From NCBI GenBank assembly GCA_965119745.1, contig OZ221973.1, positions 2,046,001-2,110,000 on the forward strand: a stretch of 64,000 nucleotides of DNA, written 5' to 3'. Positions 51,929 through 60,780 of the stretch are shown here, piece by piece (position 1 is the first letter of the stretch; the number at the start of each line of letters is the position of its first letter). The DNA comes from CAJFUR01 sp904420575. GTDB lineage: Bacteria; Actinomycetota; Coriobacteriia; Coriobacteriales; Eggerthellaceae. The position numbers and the translations under genes are program-made. Below the pieces are notes generated by a model that did no database searches, was not told the DNA's origin, and saw only the letters and a program-made list of their open reading frames with translations.

Positions 51929-54090
51929 TGCGCTACCTGAAGAACTCCAAGCTCGCGGTCGTGCTCATCGTGTGCCTGCTCATGGTGCAGGCGTTCACCG
52001 ACCTGGCCTTGCCCAACCTCACGTCGCAGATCGTGGACGTGGGCATCCAGCAGTCGGGCGTGGAGCACGCCGCCACCGACGAGATGAGCGCGGCCACCTT
52101 CGAAGAGGTGTCCATGATGCTGCCCGACGACGAGGAAGCCACGTTCCGCGCGGCCTACGACAAGACGGATGCGGGCACCTACCGCCTGAACGACCAAGGA
52201 AGGCGCGAGCAGGCGGAACTCGACCGCATGGTCGCGCTGCCACTCGTGGTCGTGCACAACGCAGACCGCATTCCCGAGCTCGATCTCGCCCAGGTGAAGC
52301 AGGCCTACGACCAGGGCGTCATCGAAAAACAGCAGATCCTGGACATGCTGGACAAAGCGAAGGAAAGCTTCGGCGACAACAGCGACACGCTCATCGAGCA
52401 GCAGGGCATCGCCGCCGCGCGCGCGGAATACGAGGACTTGGGTTACAACCTCTCTGACATGCAGATGGGCTTCCTTCTGCGCACCGGCGCGCTCATGCTG
52501 GGACTGGCCGCCTTGGGCATGGCGGTGGCGGTGGCCGTCGGGTTCATCGCTTCGCGCACGGCCGCCAAGGTGGGCCGCACGCTGCGCACGAAGCTGTTCG
52601 GCCGCGTGGTCGCCTTCTCCGAAAACGAGATCGGCCGCTTCTCGGCCGCCTCGCTCATCACGCGCGGCACCAACGACATCCAGCTCATCCAGATGGTCAC
52701 CGTCATGCTGCTGCGCATGGTGCTGTATTCGCCCATCCTGGCCATCGGCGGCATCATCATGGTCACGCGCACGAACGCGGCCATGGGTTGGATCATCGTG
52801 GTTGCCGTCGTCATCATCTTCGCGCTCATCGGCGTGCTCATGAAGGTGGCCATGCCCAAGTTCAAGATGATGCAGAAGCTCATCGACCGCGTGAACCTGG
52901 TGGCCCGCGAGATGCTCACGGGCCTGCCGGTCATCCGCGCGTTCGACCGCGAGGAGTTCGAAGAGGCGCGCTTCGACGAGGCCTCGACCCGGCTCATGCG
53001 CACGCAGCTGTTCACGAACCGCGTCATGACGTTCATGATGCCGCTGATGATGCTCATCATGAACGGCGTGTCGGTCGCCATCGTGTGGATAGGCGGCAAC
53101 TACATAGACACGGGCGTCATCCAGACGGGCGACCTCATCGCGTTCATCACGTACTCCATGGTCATTATCATGAGCTTCCTCATGATCGGCATGATATCCA
53201 TCATGCTGCTGCGCGCCGACGTGGCCGCGCAGCGCATAGACGAGGTGCTGGCCACCGAGCCCACGGTCTGCGATCCCGCCGCGCCGAAAGACGCCCTGCT
53301 CGCCGGCACGCCGGAAGACCCGGCGGCGGTGGGCGCCACCATCGCCTTCAACGACGTGTCGTTCGCCTATGCCGATTCCAAGGAATGCGTGCTCGAGCAC
53401 GTGGACTTCACGGCGGAGGCAGGCCGCACGACGGCCATCATCGGATCCACCGGGTCGGGCAAGTCCACGGTCATCAAGCTCATCGAGCGCTTCTACGACG
53501 TGACGGAGGGCTCGGTCACGCTGGACGGCGTGGACGTGCGCGACCTCACGCAGCACGAGCTGCGCGGACAGTTGGGCTACGTGCCGCAGAAGGCGTTTCT
53601 TTTCTCGGGCACCGTGGCCACCAACGTCGCCTATGCCAACGAGGGCATGCCGCGCGAACGCATGGAGGAGGCGGTCGACATCGCGCAGGCCTCCGAGTTC
53701 GTGGCGTCCAAGGAGGAAGGCTGGGACGCCCCCGTGTCGCAGGGCGGCACCAACGTGTCGGGCGGGCAGCGACAGCGCCTCGCCATCGCCCGAGCGCTCG
53801 CCACCGACGCGCGCGCATACCTCTTCGACGACAGCTTCTCGGCGCTCGACTACAAGACCGACGCCGCCCTGCGCCAGGAGCTGCATGCGCGCCTTTCCGG
53901 CAAGACGGTGGTCATCGTGGCGCAGCGCATCTCCACCGTGCTGCACGCCGACCGCATCGTGGTGCTGGACGAGGGCCGGGTGGCCGGCGTGGGAACCCAT
54001 GACGAACTGATGAAGACCTGCGAGGAATACCGCGAGATCGCGCTCTCGCAGCTTTCGGAAGAGGAACTGAACGGAGGTGATGCGGCATGA
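51919..54090 (+). CDS. ABC exporter half-transporter with degenerate ATPase site
   Basis: The 723-residue protein has six membrane helices and a C-terminal ATPase. Between TM1 (about 10-35) and TM2 (about 190) is an external insert of about 150 residues, unusual for this family. The ATPase has Walker A GSTGSGKST, signature NVSGGQRQR and Walker B YLFDDSFSALD. Asp replaces the catalytic Glu in Walker B, as in the inactive-site half of heterodimeric exporters such as TM287. ATG 51919 follows GAAGGAGG within the end of marR. It overlaps the second half-transporter by four bases. The pair probably exports a drug, lipid or peptide, and the large insert may contribute to substrate choice. Confidence 0.88.
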   Translation: MRIVRYLKNSKLAVVLIVCLLMVQAFTDLALPNLTSQIVDVGIQQSGVEHAATDEMSAATFEEVSMMLPDDEEATFRAAYDKTDAGTYRLNDQGRREQAELDRMVALPLVVVHNADRIPELDLAQVKQAYDQGVIEKQQILDMLDKAKESFGDNSDTLIEQQGIAAARAEYEDLGYNLSDMQMGFLLRTGALMLGLAALGMAVAVAVGFIASRTAAKVGRTLRTKLFGRVVAFSENEIGRFSAASLITRGTNDIQLIQMVTVMLLRMVLYSPILAIGGIIMVTRTNAAMGWIIVVAVVIIFALIGVLMKVAMPKFKMMQKLIDRVNLVAREMLTGLPVIRAFDREEFEEARFDEASTRLMRTQLFTNRVMTFMMPLMMLIMNGVSVAIVWIGGNYIDTGVIQTGDLIAFITYSMVIIMSFLMIGMISIMLLRADVAAQRIDEVLATEPTVCDPAAPKDALLAGTPEDPAAVGATIAFNDVSFAYADSKECVLEHVDFTAEAGRTTAIIGSTGSGKSTVIKLIERFYDVTEGSVTLDGVDVRDLTQHELRGQLGYVPQKAFLFSGTVATNVAYANEGMPRERMEEAVDIAQASEFVASKEEGWDAPVSQGGTNVSGGQRQRLAIARALATDARAYLFDDSFSALDYKTDAALRQELHARLSGKTVVIVAQRISTVLHADRIVVLDEGRVAGVGTHDELMKTCEEYREIALSQLSEEELNGGDAA

Positions 54091-56018
54091 GCGCGAACGC
54101 GACCGAATCCAACGTGACGGAAACCAACGCAACGGAAGCCAACGCTGCCGCCCCCGCGGCCCCGGCGGCTCCTTCCCGGCCGCGCCGCGGCCCCATGGGC
54201 GGCCACGGGCACGGCCCCATGATGCCGGGCGAGAAGGCCAAGGACTTCAAGGGCACGCTCAGGAAGATGCTCGCCTTCATGGGACGCTTCAAGGTGCTGC
54301 TCGTGGTGGTGTTCGCCTTCGCCATCGGGTCCACCATCTTCAACATCGTGGGCCCCAAGGTGCTCTCCGAGGCCACCACCGAGCTCTTCAACGGCATCGT
54401 CGCAAAGATCGACGGCTCGGGCGGCATCGATTACGACCGCGTGGCGCAGATCCTCGTGTTCACGTTGGGGCTGTACGTGCTGTCGGCGGCGTGCTCCTTC
54501 GTGCAGGGCTGGATCATGAGCTACGTGTCGCAGCGCACCTGCTACCTGCTGCGGCGGGGCATCGCGGAGAAGATCGACCGCATGCCGTTCGGCTACTTCG
54601 AGCGCACGTCCACGGGCGACACGCTCTCGCGCATCACCAACGACGTGGACACGCTCGGCCAAAGCCTGAACCAGGGCGTCACGCAGCTCATCACGTCCAC
54701 GACCACCATCGTCGGCGTGCTGATCATGATGCTGTCCATCAACCCGCTCATGACGCTCATCACCGTGTTCATCCTGCCGGTTTCGGCGGTGCTGGTCATG
54801 GTGGTGGTGAAGCGCTCCCAGAAGTACTTCCAGGCGCAGCAGGACACGCTGGGTGCCATCAACGGCCAAGTGGAGGAAACGTTCTCGGGCCATGCCGTGG
54901 TCAAGGCGTTCGGGCAGGAAGACGCCACGGTGGAGCGTTTCAACGCCACGAACGGCCGTTTGTACGAGTCGGCGTGGAAGTCGCAGTTCATCAGCGGCCT
55001 CATGCAGCCCATCATGAACTTCGTGGGCAACCTGGGCTACGTGGCCGTGGCGGTGGCCGGCAGCTTCTTCGCCGTGCAGGGCATCATCACCGTGGGCGAC
55101 ATCCAGGCGTTCATCCAGTACGTGAAGAACTTCACGCAGCCCATCACGCAGCTCACGCAGGTGAGCAACGTGCTGCAGCAGATGGCCGCCGCAGCCGAGC
55201 GCATCTTCGCCTTTCTGGGCGAGCCGGAAGAGGTTCCCGACCGGGTGAGCGCCCGCACGGAAGACGTCGCCTGTACGGTGGAGTTCGACCACGTGCGCTT
55301 CGGCTACGACCCGGAAAAGCCCGTCATCAAGGACTTCTCGGCGAAGGTGGGGCACGGCCAGACCGTCGCCATCGTGGGCCCCACGGGCGCCGGCAAGACC
55401 ACCATGGTGAAGCTGCTCATGCGCTTCTACGACGTGCAGGCGGGAGCCATCCGCATCGGCGGCCACGACGTGCGGGAGTTCGCGCGCGAGGACGTGCGCA
55501 GCCTGTTCGGCATGGTGCTGCAGGACACGTGGCTGTTCCGCGGCTCCATACGCGACAACATCCGCTACGGCAAGCTGGACGCCACCGACGAGGAGGTGGA
55601 GGCCGCCGCCAAGGCGGGCTGCGCGCACCACTTCATCCAGACGCTGCCCGGCGGCTACGACTTCGAGATCAACGAGGACGCCAGCAACATCAGCCAGGGC
55701 CAGCGCCAGCTGCTCACCATCGCGCGCGCCATCCTGGCCGACCGGCGCATGCTCATCCTGGACGAGGCCACCAGCTCCGTGGACACGCGCACCGAAGAGC
55801 GCATACAGCGCGCCATGGACAACCTCATGGCCGGGCGCACCTCGTTCGTCATCGCGCACCGGCTGTCCACTATCCGCTCGGCCGACCTCATCCTGGTCAT
55901 GGCGCACGGCGACATCGTGGAGCAGGGGACCCACGAAGAACTTTTGAGCCTTGGCGGTTTCTATGCAGACCTGTATAATTCTCAGTTCGTGGAGTGCATT
56001 GACGAGATCGAGGACTAG
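54087..56018 (+). CDS. ABC exporter half-transporter with canonical ATPase site
   Basis: The 643-residue partner starts with an unstructured, Ala/Pro-rich segment and a His/Gly/Met-rich stretch (GGHGHGPMMPG, about 38-48), then six membrane helices. Its ATPase has Walker A GPTGAGKTT, signature NISQGQRQ and a complete Walker B LILDEATSSVD, with the switch histidine in IAHRLS. It should supply the active hydrolysis site of the heterodimer with the upstream subunit, whose Walker B is altered. The genes overlap by four bases (ATGA). MarR-family control is expected. Confidence 0.9.
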   Translation: MSANATESNVTETNATEANAAAPAAPAAPSRPRRGPMGGHGHGPMMPGEKAKDFKGTLRKMLAFMGRFKVLLVVVFAFAIGSTIFNIVGPKVLSEATTELFNGIVAKIDGSGGIDYDRVAQILVFTLGLYVLSAACSFVQGWIMSYVSQRTCYLLRRGIAEKIDRMPFGYFERTSTGDTLSRITNDVDTLGQSLNQGVTQLITSTTTIVGVLIMMLSINPLMTLITVFILPVSAVLVMVVVKRSQKYFQAQQDTLGAINGQVEETFSGHAVVKAFGQEDATVERFNATNGRLYESAWKSQFISGLMQPIMNFVGNLGYVAVAVAGSFFAVQGIITVGDIQAFIQYVKNFTQPITQLTQVSNVLQQMAAAAERIFAFLGEPEEVPDRVSARTEDVACTVEFDHVRFGYDPEKPVIKDFSAKVGHGQTVAIVGPTGAGKTTMVKLLMRFYDVQAGAIRIGGHDVREFAREDVRSLFGMVLQDTWLFRGSIRDNIRYGKLDATDEEVEAAAKAGCAHHFIQTLPGGYDFEINEDASNISQGQRQLLTIARAILADRRMLILDEATSSVDTRTEERIQRAMDNLMAGRTSFVIAHRLSTIRSADLILVMAHGDIVEQGTHEELLSLGGFYADLYNSQFVECIDEIED

Positions 56019-56062
56019 CGCGGGGCCGCAGGCGGTGGCCGGCCCCGCCGAGAAAGAAGCGC

Positions 56063-56890
56063 ATGCCCGTGCCCGAACATACCGATCACGCGCCGGCCGC
56101 CGACGATCGCGCAGCCGGCGCGCCCGAAGTCGCGATGCCTGCCGTCTTTGAGACGCTGGCCGCCGAGCGCCGGCCGGATGCTGCGCCGGATGCTGCCGCG
56201 GCGCTCGACGCCGTGGCGGACGCGCCCGTCCAGCTGGCGGTGTTCGACTTCGACGGCACCAGCATCGCGGGCAATTCGCCCGTGCTGCTGTTCTTGGACC
56301 TGGCGAAGCACAACCTGCTTGCGAACTCGGTCATGCTGCGCATCCTTCTGTGGGCGGCTGCCTACAAGTTCCGTCTGCCGCAGAACGAGAGCTGGGTGCG
56401 CTCGCTGGTGTTCTCGGCATTCGAAGGCCATCCCGTCGAAGAGGTCGACCAGTACCTGGCAGACTTCTACGACCGGGACATCGCGCCGCTGTTCCGGCCC
56501 GAGGCCGACGCCGCCATGCGGGAGCATGCCGCGGCCGGGCACGTGGTCGTGGTGATCTCCGCAACGTTCGAGCCCATCATCCTGCGGGCCAGGGAGCACC
56601 ATCCCTTCGAGAACCAGGTGTCCACGCGCATGCGCGTCGCGCCCGACGGCACCTACACGCGCGAGGTGGAGGGGCTGCCGGTGGAGGGGGAGCAGAAGCT
56701 CGTGGCCCTGACGGACTTCGCCGACGCGCGCTTCGGCGCGGGGAACTGGGAGCTGGCGTACGCCTACGGAGACCACCATTCCGACCGCGCCCTGCTTTCC
56801 GCCGCCACGCACGCCTTCGCCGTCGACCCTGACAAGCCGCTTGCGCGCACCGCCCGCAAGCGCGGTTGGAAGATCCTCGACTGGGAATGA
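56063..56890 (+). CDS. HAD-IB family phosphatase
   Basis: The 275-residue product has an Ala-rich leader (1-55) and then the HAD core. Motif I is VFDFDGTS (nucleophile D62, acid D64), motif II is VVISATF, and the C-terminal motif is AYAYGDHHSD. The subfamily (HAD-IB, SerB- and PAP2-like) includes phosphoserine phosphatases and lipid-linked phosphatases; the substrate here is not evident. It starts 44 bases after the second ABC gene and may be in the same transcript. The hydrophobic run LLFLDLAKHNLLANSVMLRILL could be the cap helix. A G-C hairpin with T-tract follows at 56900. Confidence 0.82.
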   Translation: MPVPEHTDHAPAADDRAAGAPEVAMPAVFETLAAERRPDAAPDAAAALDAVADAPVQLAVFDFDGTSIAGNSPVLLFLDLAKHNLLANSVMLRILLWAAAYKFRLPQNESWVRSLVFSAFEGHPVEEVDQYLADFYDRDIAPLFRPEADAAMREHAAAGHVVVVISATFEPIILRAREHHPFENQVSTRMRVAPDGTYTREVEGLPVEGEQKLVALTDFADARFGAGNWELAYAYGDHHSDRALLSAATHAFAVDPDKPLARTARKRGWKILDWE

Positions 56891-56899
56891 GGCTGGCAT

Positions 56900-56944
56900 G
56901 GCACCCCGCGGCCTTCCCGGCCGGCTCCGGCGGGGCGCCTTTTC
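56900..56944 (+). terminator. Terminator after the HAD phosphatase gene
   Basis: GGCACCCCGC (56900-56909) pairs with GCGGGGCGCC (56930-56939), one G-U type mismatch, and TTTT follows. An inner GGCC pairing strengthens the stem. Confidence 0.65.
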
Positions 56945-57114
56945 GACGGAGTGGACGGGCAGACTTCGACCCGTCAACGCTCGGCTTCGATATTTGATGT
57001 TTCTGCGCGCAGCCCTATGATCGTGCGCCCTACTCCGATAGAATGAAACATGAGCTGTAGACGTTTGCGCATGCTTGGGCATGCGCGCGCAACGACACGG
57101 ATGGAGGTGGGACC

Positions 57115-58674
57115 ATGTTGGAAAATGCGGATGCGAACAGCACGCCGAGCCGCGGAGACGACCGCGGCAACTCTTCCGCAGACTATCTGCGCCGCGCCGT
57201 GCAGGCGTGCGCCGCAGGCAATGCCGTCTTGGGCATGCACTTGTACTTGGCCGCCTTCGAAAAGGCGTCGGCTTCGTCCGGCGCGCCTGAAGAGGATGCC
57301 ATCGACGGCCTGAAGCAGGCCTGGGCGCTTGCCTGCCGCTTCAAGGAACGTTCGCTTGCGGAATACATCTTCGAGAAGATGGAGCCCTACCTGACGTCGG
57401 ACGAAGTGGCGGGGTGCGCCGAGCAGCTGCAGCGCATGGCGCTGGACAAGCTGGAGGAGTTCGGCCTCACGCGCGAGGACCTGGAAGACATGACCGACAT
57501 GATCTCGCAGGACTTCCTGGGCATGGGCGCCGGCCTCATGAAGGTGGAGCATCTGACCGAGCCGTCGCTGGCGGAAAGCCTCGCCGCCGCGCAGGAGGCT
57601 TTCGAGGAGGCCGCTCTGTCCGAAGGGGCCGACGAGGCCACGGGCGAAGGCGAGCCTGCCTTGGCGCTGCCCGACGCCGCCAAGCAGTCGGAGAAGAAGC
57701 AGGGAATCACCGGCGCGCTGGCCCACGCCGCCGAAGAGGCGGGCGTCAGGGTGTTCTCGTCCATCGAGCGCATCACGTACGCCGACCTGGCCGGCTACGA
57801 CGACGTGGTGAAGGTCATGCGCGACTTCGGCGTGGGCATGCAGCAGGACGAGGAGTTCCAAAACCTCGTGGGCCTGCTCAATGCGCGCCATGGCCTGGAC
57901 CGCATGCCGGCGGCCGACACGCTGCTGTTCCGTTCGCCCGCGCGCGAGGACGCGAACCGCTTCATGGTGGCCACGTTGGGAGAGCTGGGCCTTCCGGCCA
58001 TCAAGATGCGCATGGAGGAGAACCTGCAGGGCATGCCGGTGCTGTGCGTCATGGCGCAGGCCGACAACGCGCCCAAGCTGAACGCGTCGCGCAACGAGTT
58101 TCTGGGACGCGGCGTGCTCATGCTCGAGGACATCGACCTGTGGGGCTCGCCTTTGGCCGATCTGGCCGACGATCTGGGCGGCTTCATGTTCTCGCAGCTT
58201 TCGCGCGGCGCGCGCGAGGCCATCAACCTCATCCGCTCGGCGGTGGACAACCCCGACGTGTACGTGCTGGTGTCCGCAGCCGAGGCGGGAGAGATCGACC
58301 CGTTCTTCTTCGACCTTCTGGAGCCGCTGTCCATCGTGGACATCGACTATCCCACGCCCGAAGAGCGCGTGGGCATCTGGATGGAGATCGCACGCGAGCA
58401 TCCGTCCTTGCGCGGCGTGAACCGCAGCGACCTGGTGCGCTATTCGGCCAGCATGCCGCGCTACGACATGTACATGGCCGCGCGCGAGGCCATCGAGGAA
58501 GCGTACAAGGAAGGCCTGGTGTCGCGGCGCTACGTGCCGGTGACCAGGGAGAACCTTTTCGAGAAGCTGGCCGCCTACCAGCCCTTGGACTCCGAGGAGT
58601 ACCTTGCCTTGGAAGAGGCCGTGGTGAAGGACTTCCGCGCGGACCTGGAACACATCGACGACCTGCTGAAGTAG
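57115..58674 (+). CDS. Degenerate AAA+-like protein of unknown function
   Basis: The 519-residue product has a helical N-terminal half (1-200) and a C-terminal half with the order of an AAA+ module. ITYADLAGYDDVVKVM (about 220) resembles the AAA entry motif. DTLLFRSPARED (268-279) occupies the Walker A position but lacks the G-x-x-x-x-G-K-S/T. GVLMLEDIDLWGSP (333 on) looks like Walker B. VYVLVSAAEAGEIDP and IVDIDYPTPEERVGIWMEIAREH match the second-region-to-lid pattern. The P-loop lysine is absent, so ATP hydrolysis is doubtful. It may be a scaffold or regulator derived from an AAA+ ATPase. ATG 57115 follows ATGGAGGTGGGACC. It is 16 bases before an Rrf2 regulator gene. Confidence 0.7.
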   Translation: MLENADANSTPSRGDDRGNSSADYLRRAVQACAAGNAVLGMHLYLAAFEKASASSGAPEEDAIDGLKQAWALACRFKERSLAEYIFEKMEPYLTSDEVAGCAEQLQRMALDKLEEFGLTREDLEDMTDMISQDFLGMGAGLMKVEHLTEPSLAESLAAAQEAFEEAALSEGADEATGEGEPALALPDAAKQSEKKQGITGALAHAAEEAGVRVFSSIERITYADLAGYDDVVKVMRDFGVGMQQDEEFQNLVGLLNARHGLDRMPAADTLLFRSPAREDANRFMVATLGELGLPAIKMRMEENLQGMPVLCVMAQADNAPKLNASRNEFLGRGVLMLEDIDLWGSPLADLADDLGGFMFSQLSRGAREAINLIRSAVDNPDVYVLVSAAEAGEIDPFFFDLLEPLSIVDIDYPTPEERVGIWMEIAREHPSLRGVNRSDLVRYSASMPRYDMYMAAREAIEEAYKEGLVSRRYVPVTRENLFEKLAAYQPLDSEEYLALEEAVVKDFRADLEHIDDLLK

Positions 58675-58690
58675 CCGAGTTAGGAGCAAC

Positions 58691-59215
58691 ATGGACATCA
58701 CGCGCCGCTGCGATTACGCCTGTCGGATCCTGCGAGCCGCCTACAAGAGCGGCGACGAGTACGTTTCGGTCTCCGAGATCGCCGAGAAGGAGGACATCCC
58801 ATACGCGTTCGCCCGAAGCATCCAGCACGACCTGGTGAAGGCAGGGCTCATCAGGACGGTGCGCGGCGCGCGCGGCGGCCTGGTGCTGAACAGCGACCCG
58901 GCGGACGTCACGATGCTCGACGTGCTGGAGGCCATCCAAGGCCCGGTGAGCGTCTCCCTGTGCGCCATCGACCCGGACTACTGCGAAAAGCACGCCGACT
59001 GTGCCTACAACAAGGTCTGGCACGGCGCAGACCGCCTGCTGAACGACTACTTCTCCCAGATCACGCTGCGTGACCTTTTCGAGCGGGGCGCAAAGCACCC
59101 GGCCATCGTCGAGGCCATGGGACATGCGGCCCCCACCGTCGAGACACGTGGCGCCGCGACTCTCGAGGCGGTCGTGGAAGGGGAGCCTCTGCTGGCCAAG
59201 GAGTCGTGTGCCTGA
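58691..59215 (+). CDS. Rrf2 family Fe-S regulator (IscR/NsrR-like)
   Basis: The 174-residue product shows the Rrf2 winged helix: RRCDYACRILRAAYKSG, VSVSEIAEKEDIPYAFARSIQHDLVKAGLI, and RGARGGLVL for the wing. Three cysteines at C91, C98 and C104 match the cluster ligands of IscR and NsrR, so it probably senses oxygen, NO or Fe-S status. A TAGGAGC ribosome site precedes ATG 58691. It lies 16 bases after the AAA+-like gene and overlaps the glycosylase gene by eight bases, so the three may form one operon. Targets are unknown. Confidence 0.87.
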   Translation: MDITRRCDYACRILRAAYKSGDEYVSVSEIAEKEDIPYAFARSIQHDLVKAGLIRTVRGARGGLVLNSDPADVTMLDVLEAIQGPVSVSLCAIDPDYCEKHADCAYNKVWHGADRLLNDYFSQITLRDLFERGAKHPAIVEAMGHAAPTVETRGAATLEAVVEGEPLLAKESCA

Positions 59216-60080
59216 TCAGGGAGCCGCGCCCGCATGGCCCGAAGGCGGGCTCGGCCGCGAGGCGTTCGTGGAGGCCGTGCGCGCCGAGGGCGCGCGCCAT
59301 CACCGCGACCTGCCATGGCGCTACCTGGACGACCCGTACGCGGTGCTGGTGTCCGAGATCATGCTCCAGCAGACCCAGGTCGCGCGCGTCGGCCGGTACT
59401 GGGACCGGTTCCTGGCGGCGTTTCCCACGCTCGACGCGCTGGCGGCGGCCCAGCCGGCCGAAGTCTTGGAGCTGTGGCAGGGCCTGGGCTACAACCGCCG
59501 CGCCCTTGCGCTCAAGCGCGCGGCCGACCAGTGCGCGGCCGAGCATGCGGGGCGCCTGCCCGAGACCGCGGAAGGGCTGCAGGCCTTGCCCGGCATCGGC
59601 CCGGCCACGGCGGCCGGCGTGATGGCCTTCGCCCATAACCGCCCAGCCGTCTACGTGGAAACGAACGTGCGCACCGTCTTCATCCACTGCCTGTTCCCCG
59701 GACGCGACCGCGTGGCCGACCGCGAGATCGTGCCGCTGGTGGCCGACACCTGCCCCGAAGACGACCCGCGCTCGTGGTACTACGCGCTGCTCGACTACGG
59801 CGCGCACCTCAAGCAGGAGGTGGCCAACCCTTCGCGCAGAAGCGCCCATCACACGCGCCAGAGCGCTTTCGAGGGATCGCGCCGCCAGAAGCGCGCCGAG
59901 GTGCTGCGCGTCGTGCTGGCCGAGCCGGGGATACCGCTGGACGACGCCCATGCGCGCCTGAACGCGTTCGAGGCCGCCGGAGGCCGCGGCAGCGTGGACC
60001 GCGCGCTGTTCGAGTCCATCGTGGACGACCTGGTGTCCGAAGGTTTCTTCCGGCGGGACGGCCAAACCCTGACCGCGTGA
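59208..60080 (+). CDS. HhH-GPD DNA glycosylase, MutY-like but lacking Fe-S cysteines
   Basis: The 290-residue protein resembles A/G-specific adenine glycosylase. The Glu-bearing helix EIMLQQTQVARV and the helix-hairpin-helix LPGIGPATAAGVMAF are intact. At the catalytic Asp position of MutY (D-G-N-V) it reads VYVETNVRTVF, so Glu replaces Asp. The four C-terminal cysteines that hold [4Fe-4S] in MutY are absent; instead YGAHLKQEVANPSRRSAHHTRQ follows. Clusterless MutY-type enzymes are known from some anaerobes. GTG 59208 was chosen because AAGGAG lies four bases before it and it overlaps the rrf2 stop. The C-terminal 70 residues look like a small winged domain. Confidence 0.8.
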   Translation: MPDQGAAPAWPEGGLGREAFVEAVRAEGARHHRDLPWRYLDDPYAVLVSEIMLQQTQVARVGRYWDRFLAAFPTLDALAAAQPAEVLELWQGLGYNRRALALKRAADQCAAEHAGRLPETAEGLQALPGIGPATAAGVMAFAHNRPAVYVETNVRTVFIHCLFPGRDRVADREIVPLVADTCPEDDPRSWYYALLDYGAHLKQEVANPSRRSAHHTRQSAFEGSRRQKRAEVLRVVLAEPGIPLDDAHARLNAFEAAGGRGSVDRALFESIVDDLVSEGFFRRDGQTLTA

Positions 60081-60094
60081 GCCCGTCCGTGTGG

Positions 60095-60100
60095 TAGAAT
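60095..60100 (+). promoter_or_regulatory. Extended -10 before mntP
   Basis: TGG-TAGAAT (60092-60100) lies 42 bases before the mntP start; no clear -35 is seen. No manganese riboswitch was recognised in the short leader. Confidence 0.45.
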
Positions 60101-60142
60101 CCCGTCCGCGCCTTTCCGGGCGCCAAGGCCGAAGGAGGGCGC

Positions 60143-60733
60143 ATGGACTTCATAGGGTTGTTCGGCATAGCCGTGGGGCTTTCCATGGACGCGTTCGCCG
60201 TGGCCGTGTGCAAGGGCTTGGGCATGAAGCGCGTCGACGTGCGCCAGGCCGTCGTGATCGCCCTGTTCTTCGGCGCGTTCCAAGGGCTCATGCCGCTGGT
60301 CGGCTGGGCGCTGGGCACGCAGTTCGAGCGCTTCATCACGCCGGTGGACCATTGGATCGCCTTCGCGCTTCTGGCTTTCATCGGCGCGAAGATGCTGTGG
60401 GACGGCCTTCATGGCGAAGGGTGCGAGGAATGCGGCCGCGACGCCGCACAGCCGTCTGCCAAGCTGGACCTGCGCGAGCTGGTGATGCTTTCCGTGGCCA
60501 CGTCCATCGACGCCTTGGCCGTGGGCATCACGTTCGCGTTTTTGCGCGTGGACATAGGGCTTTCGGCCGCTCTCATCGGCACGACCACGTTCTTGCTGTC
60601 GTTCACGGGCGTGGCGGTGGGCAACCGCTTCGGCGCGCGCTTCGAGCGCCCGGCCACGTTCGCCGGCGGCGTCGCGCTCATCCTCATCGGCACCAAGATC
60701 CTGCTGGAACACCTCGGCGTGATCGCGTTTTAG
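60143..60733 (+). CDS. mntP: Manganese efflux pump MntP
   Basis: The 196-residue protein has six membrane helices in two inverted halves. The paired signature GLSMDAFAVAV (D16) and SVATSIDALAVG (near 117) supplies the conserved aspartates that bind Mn(II). A cytoplasmic loop with CEECGRD (about 94-100) lies between the halves and could also bind metal. GAAGGAGGG precedes ATG 60143. It is convergent with pheA and separated from the glycosylase gene by 62 bases with its own candidate promoter. Confidence 0.9.
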   Translation: MDFIGLFGIAVGLSMDAFAVAVCKGLGMKRVDVRQAVVIALFFGAFQGLMPLVGWALGTQFERFITPVDHWIAFALLAFIGAKMLWDGLHGEGCEECGRDAAQPSAKLDLRELVMLSVATSIDALAVGITFAFLRVDIGLSAALIGTTTFLLSFTGVAVGNRFGARFERPATFAGGVALILIGTKILLEHLGVIAF

Positions 60734-60780
60734 CCTGCGGGATGCCGCCCGTGGCGGAAAGCTCCTCCGCCCACCTGCGC

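Noticed and set aside
60080..60142. yybP-ykoY manganese riboswitch before mntP
   Set aside because: The leader after the extended -10 is only about 35 nt, too short for that riboswitch.
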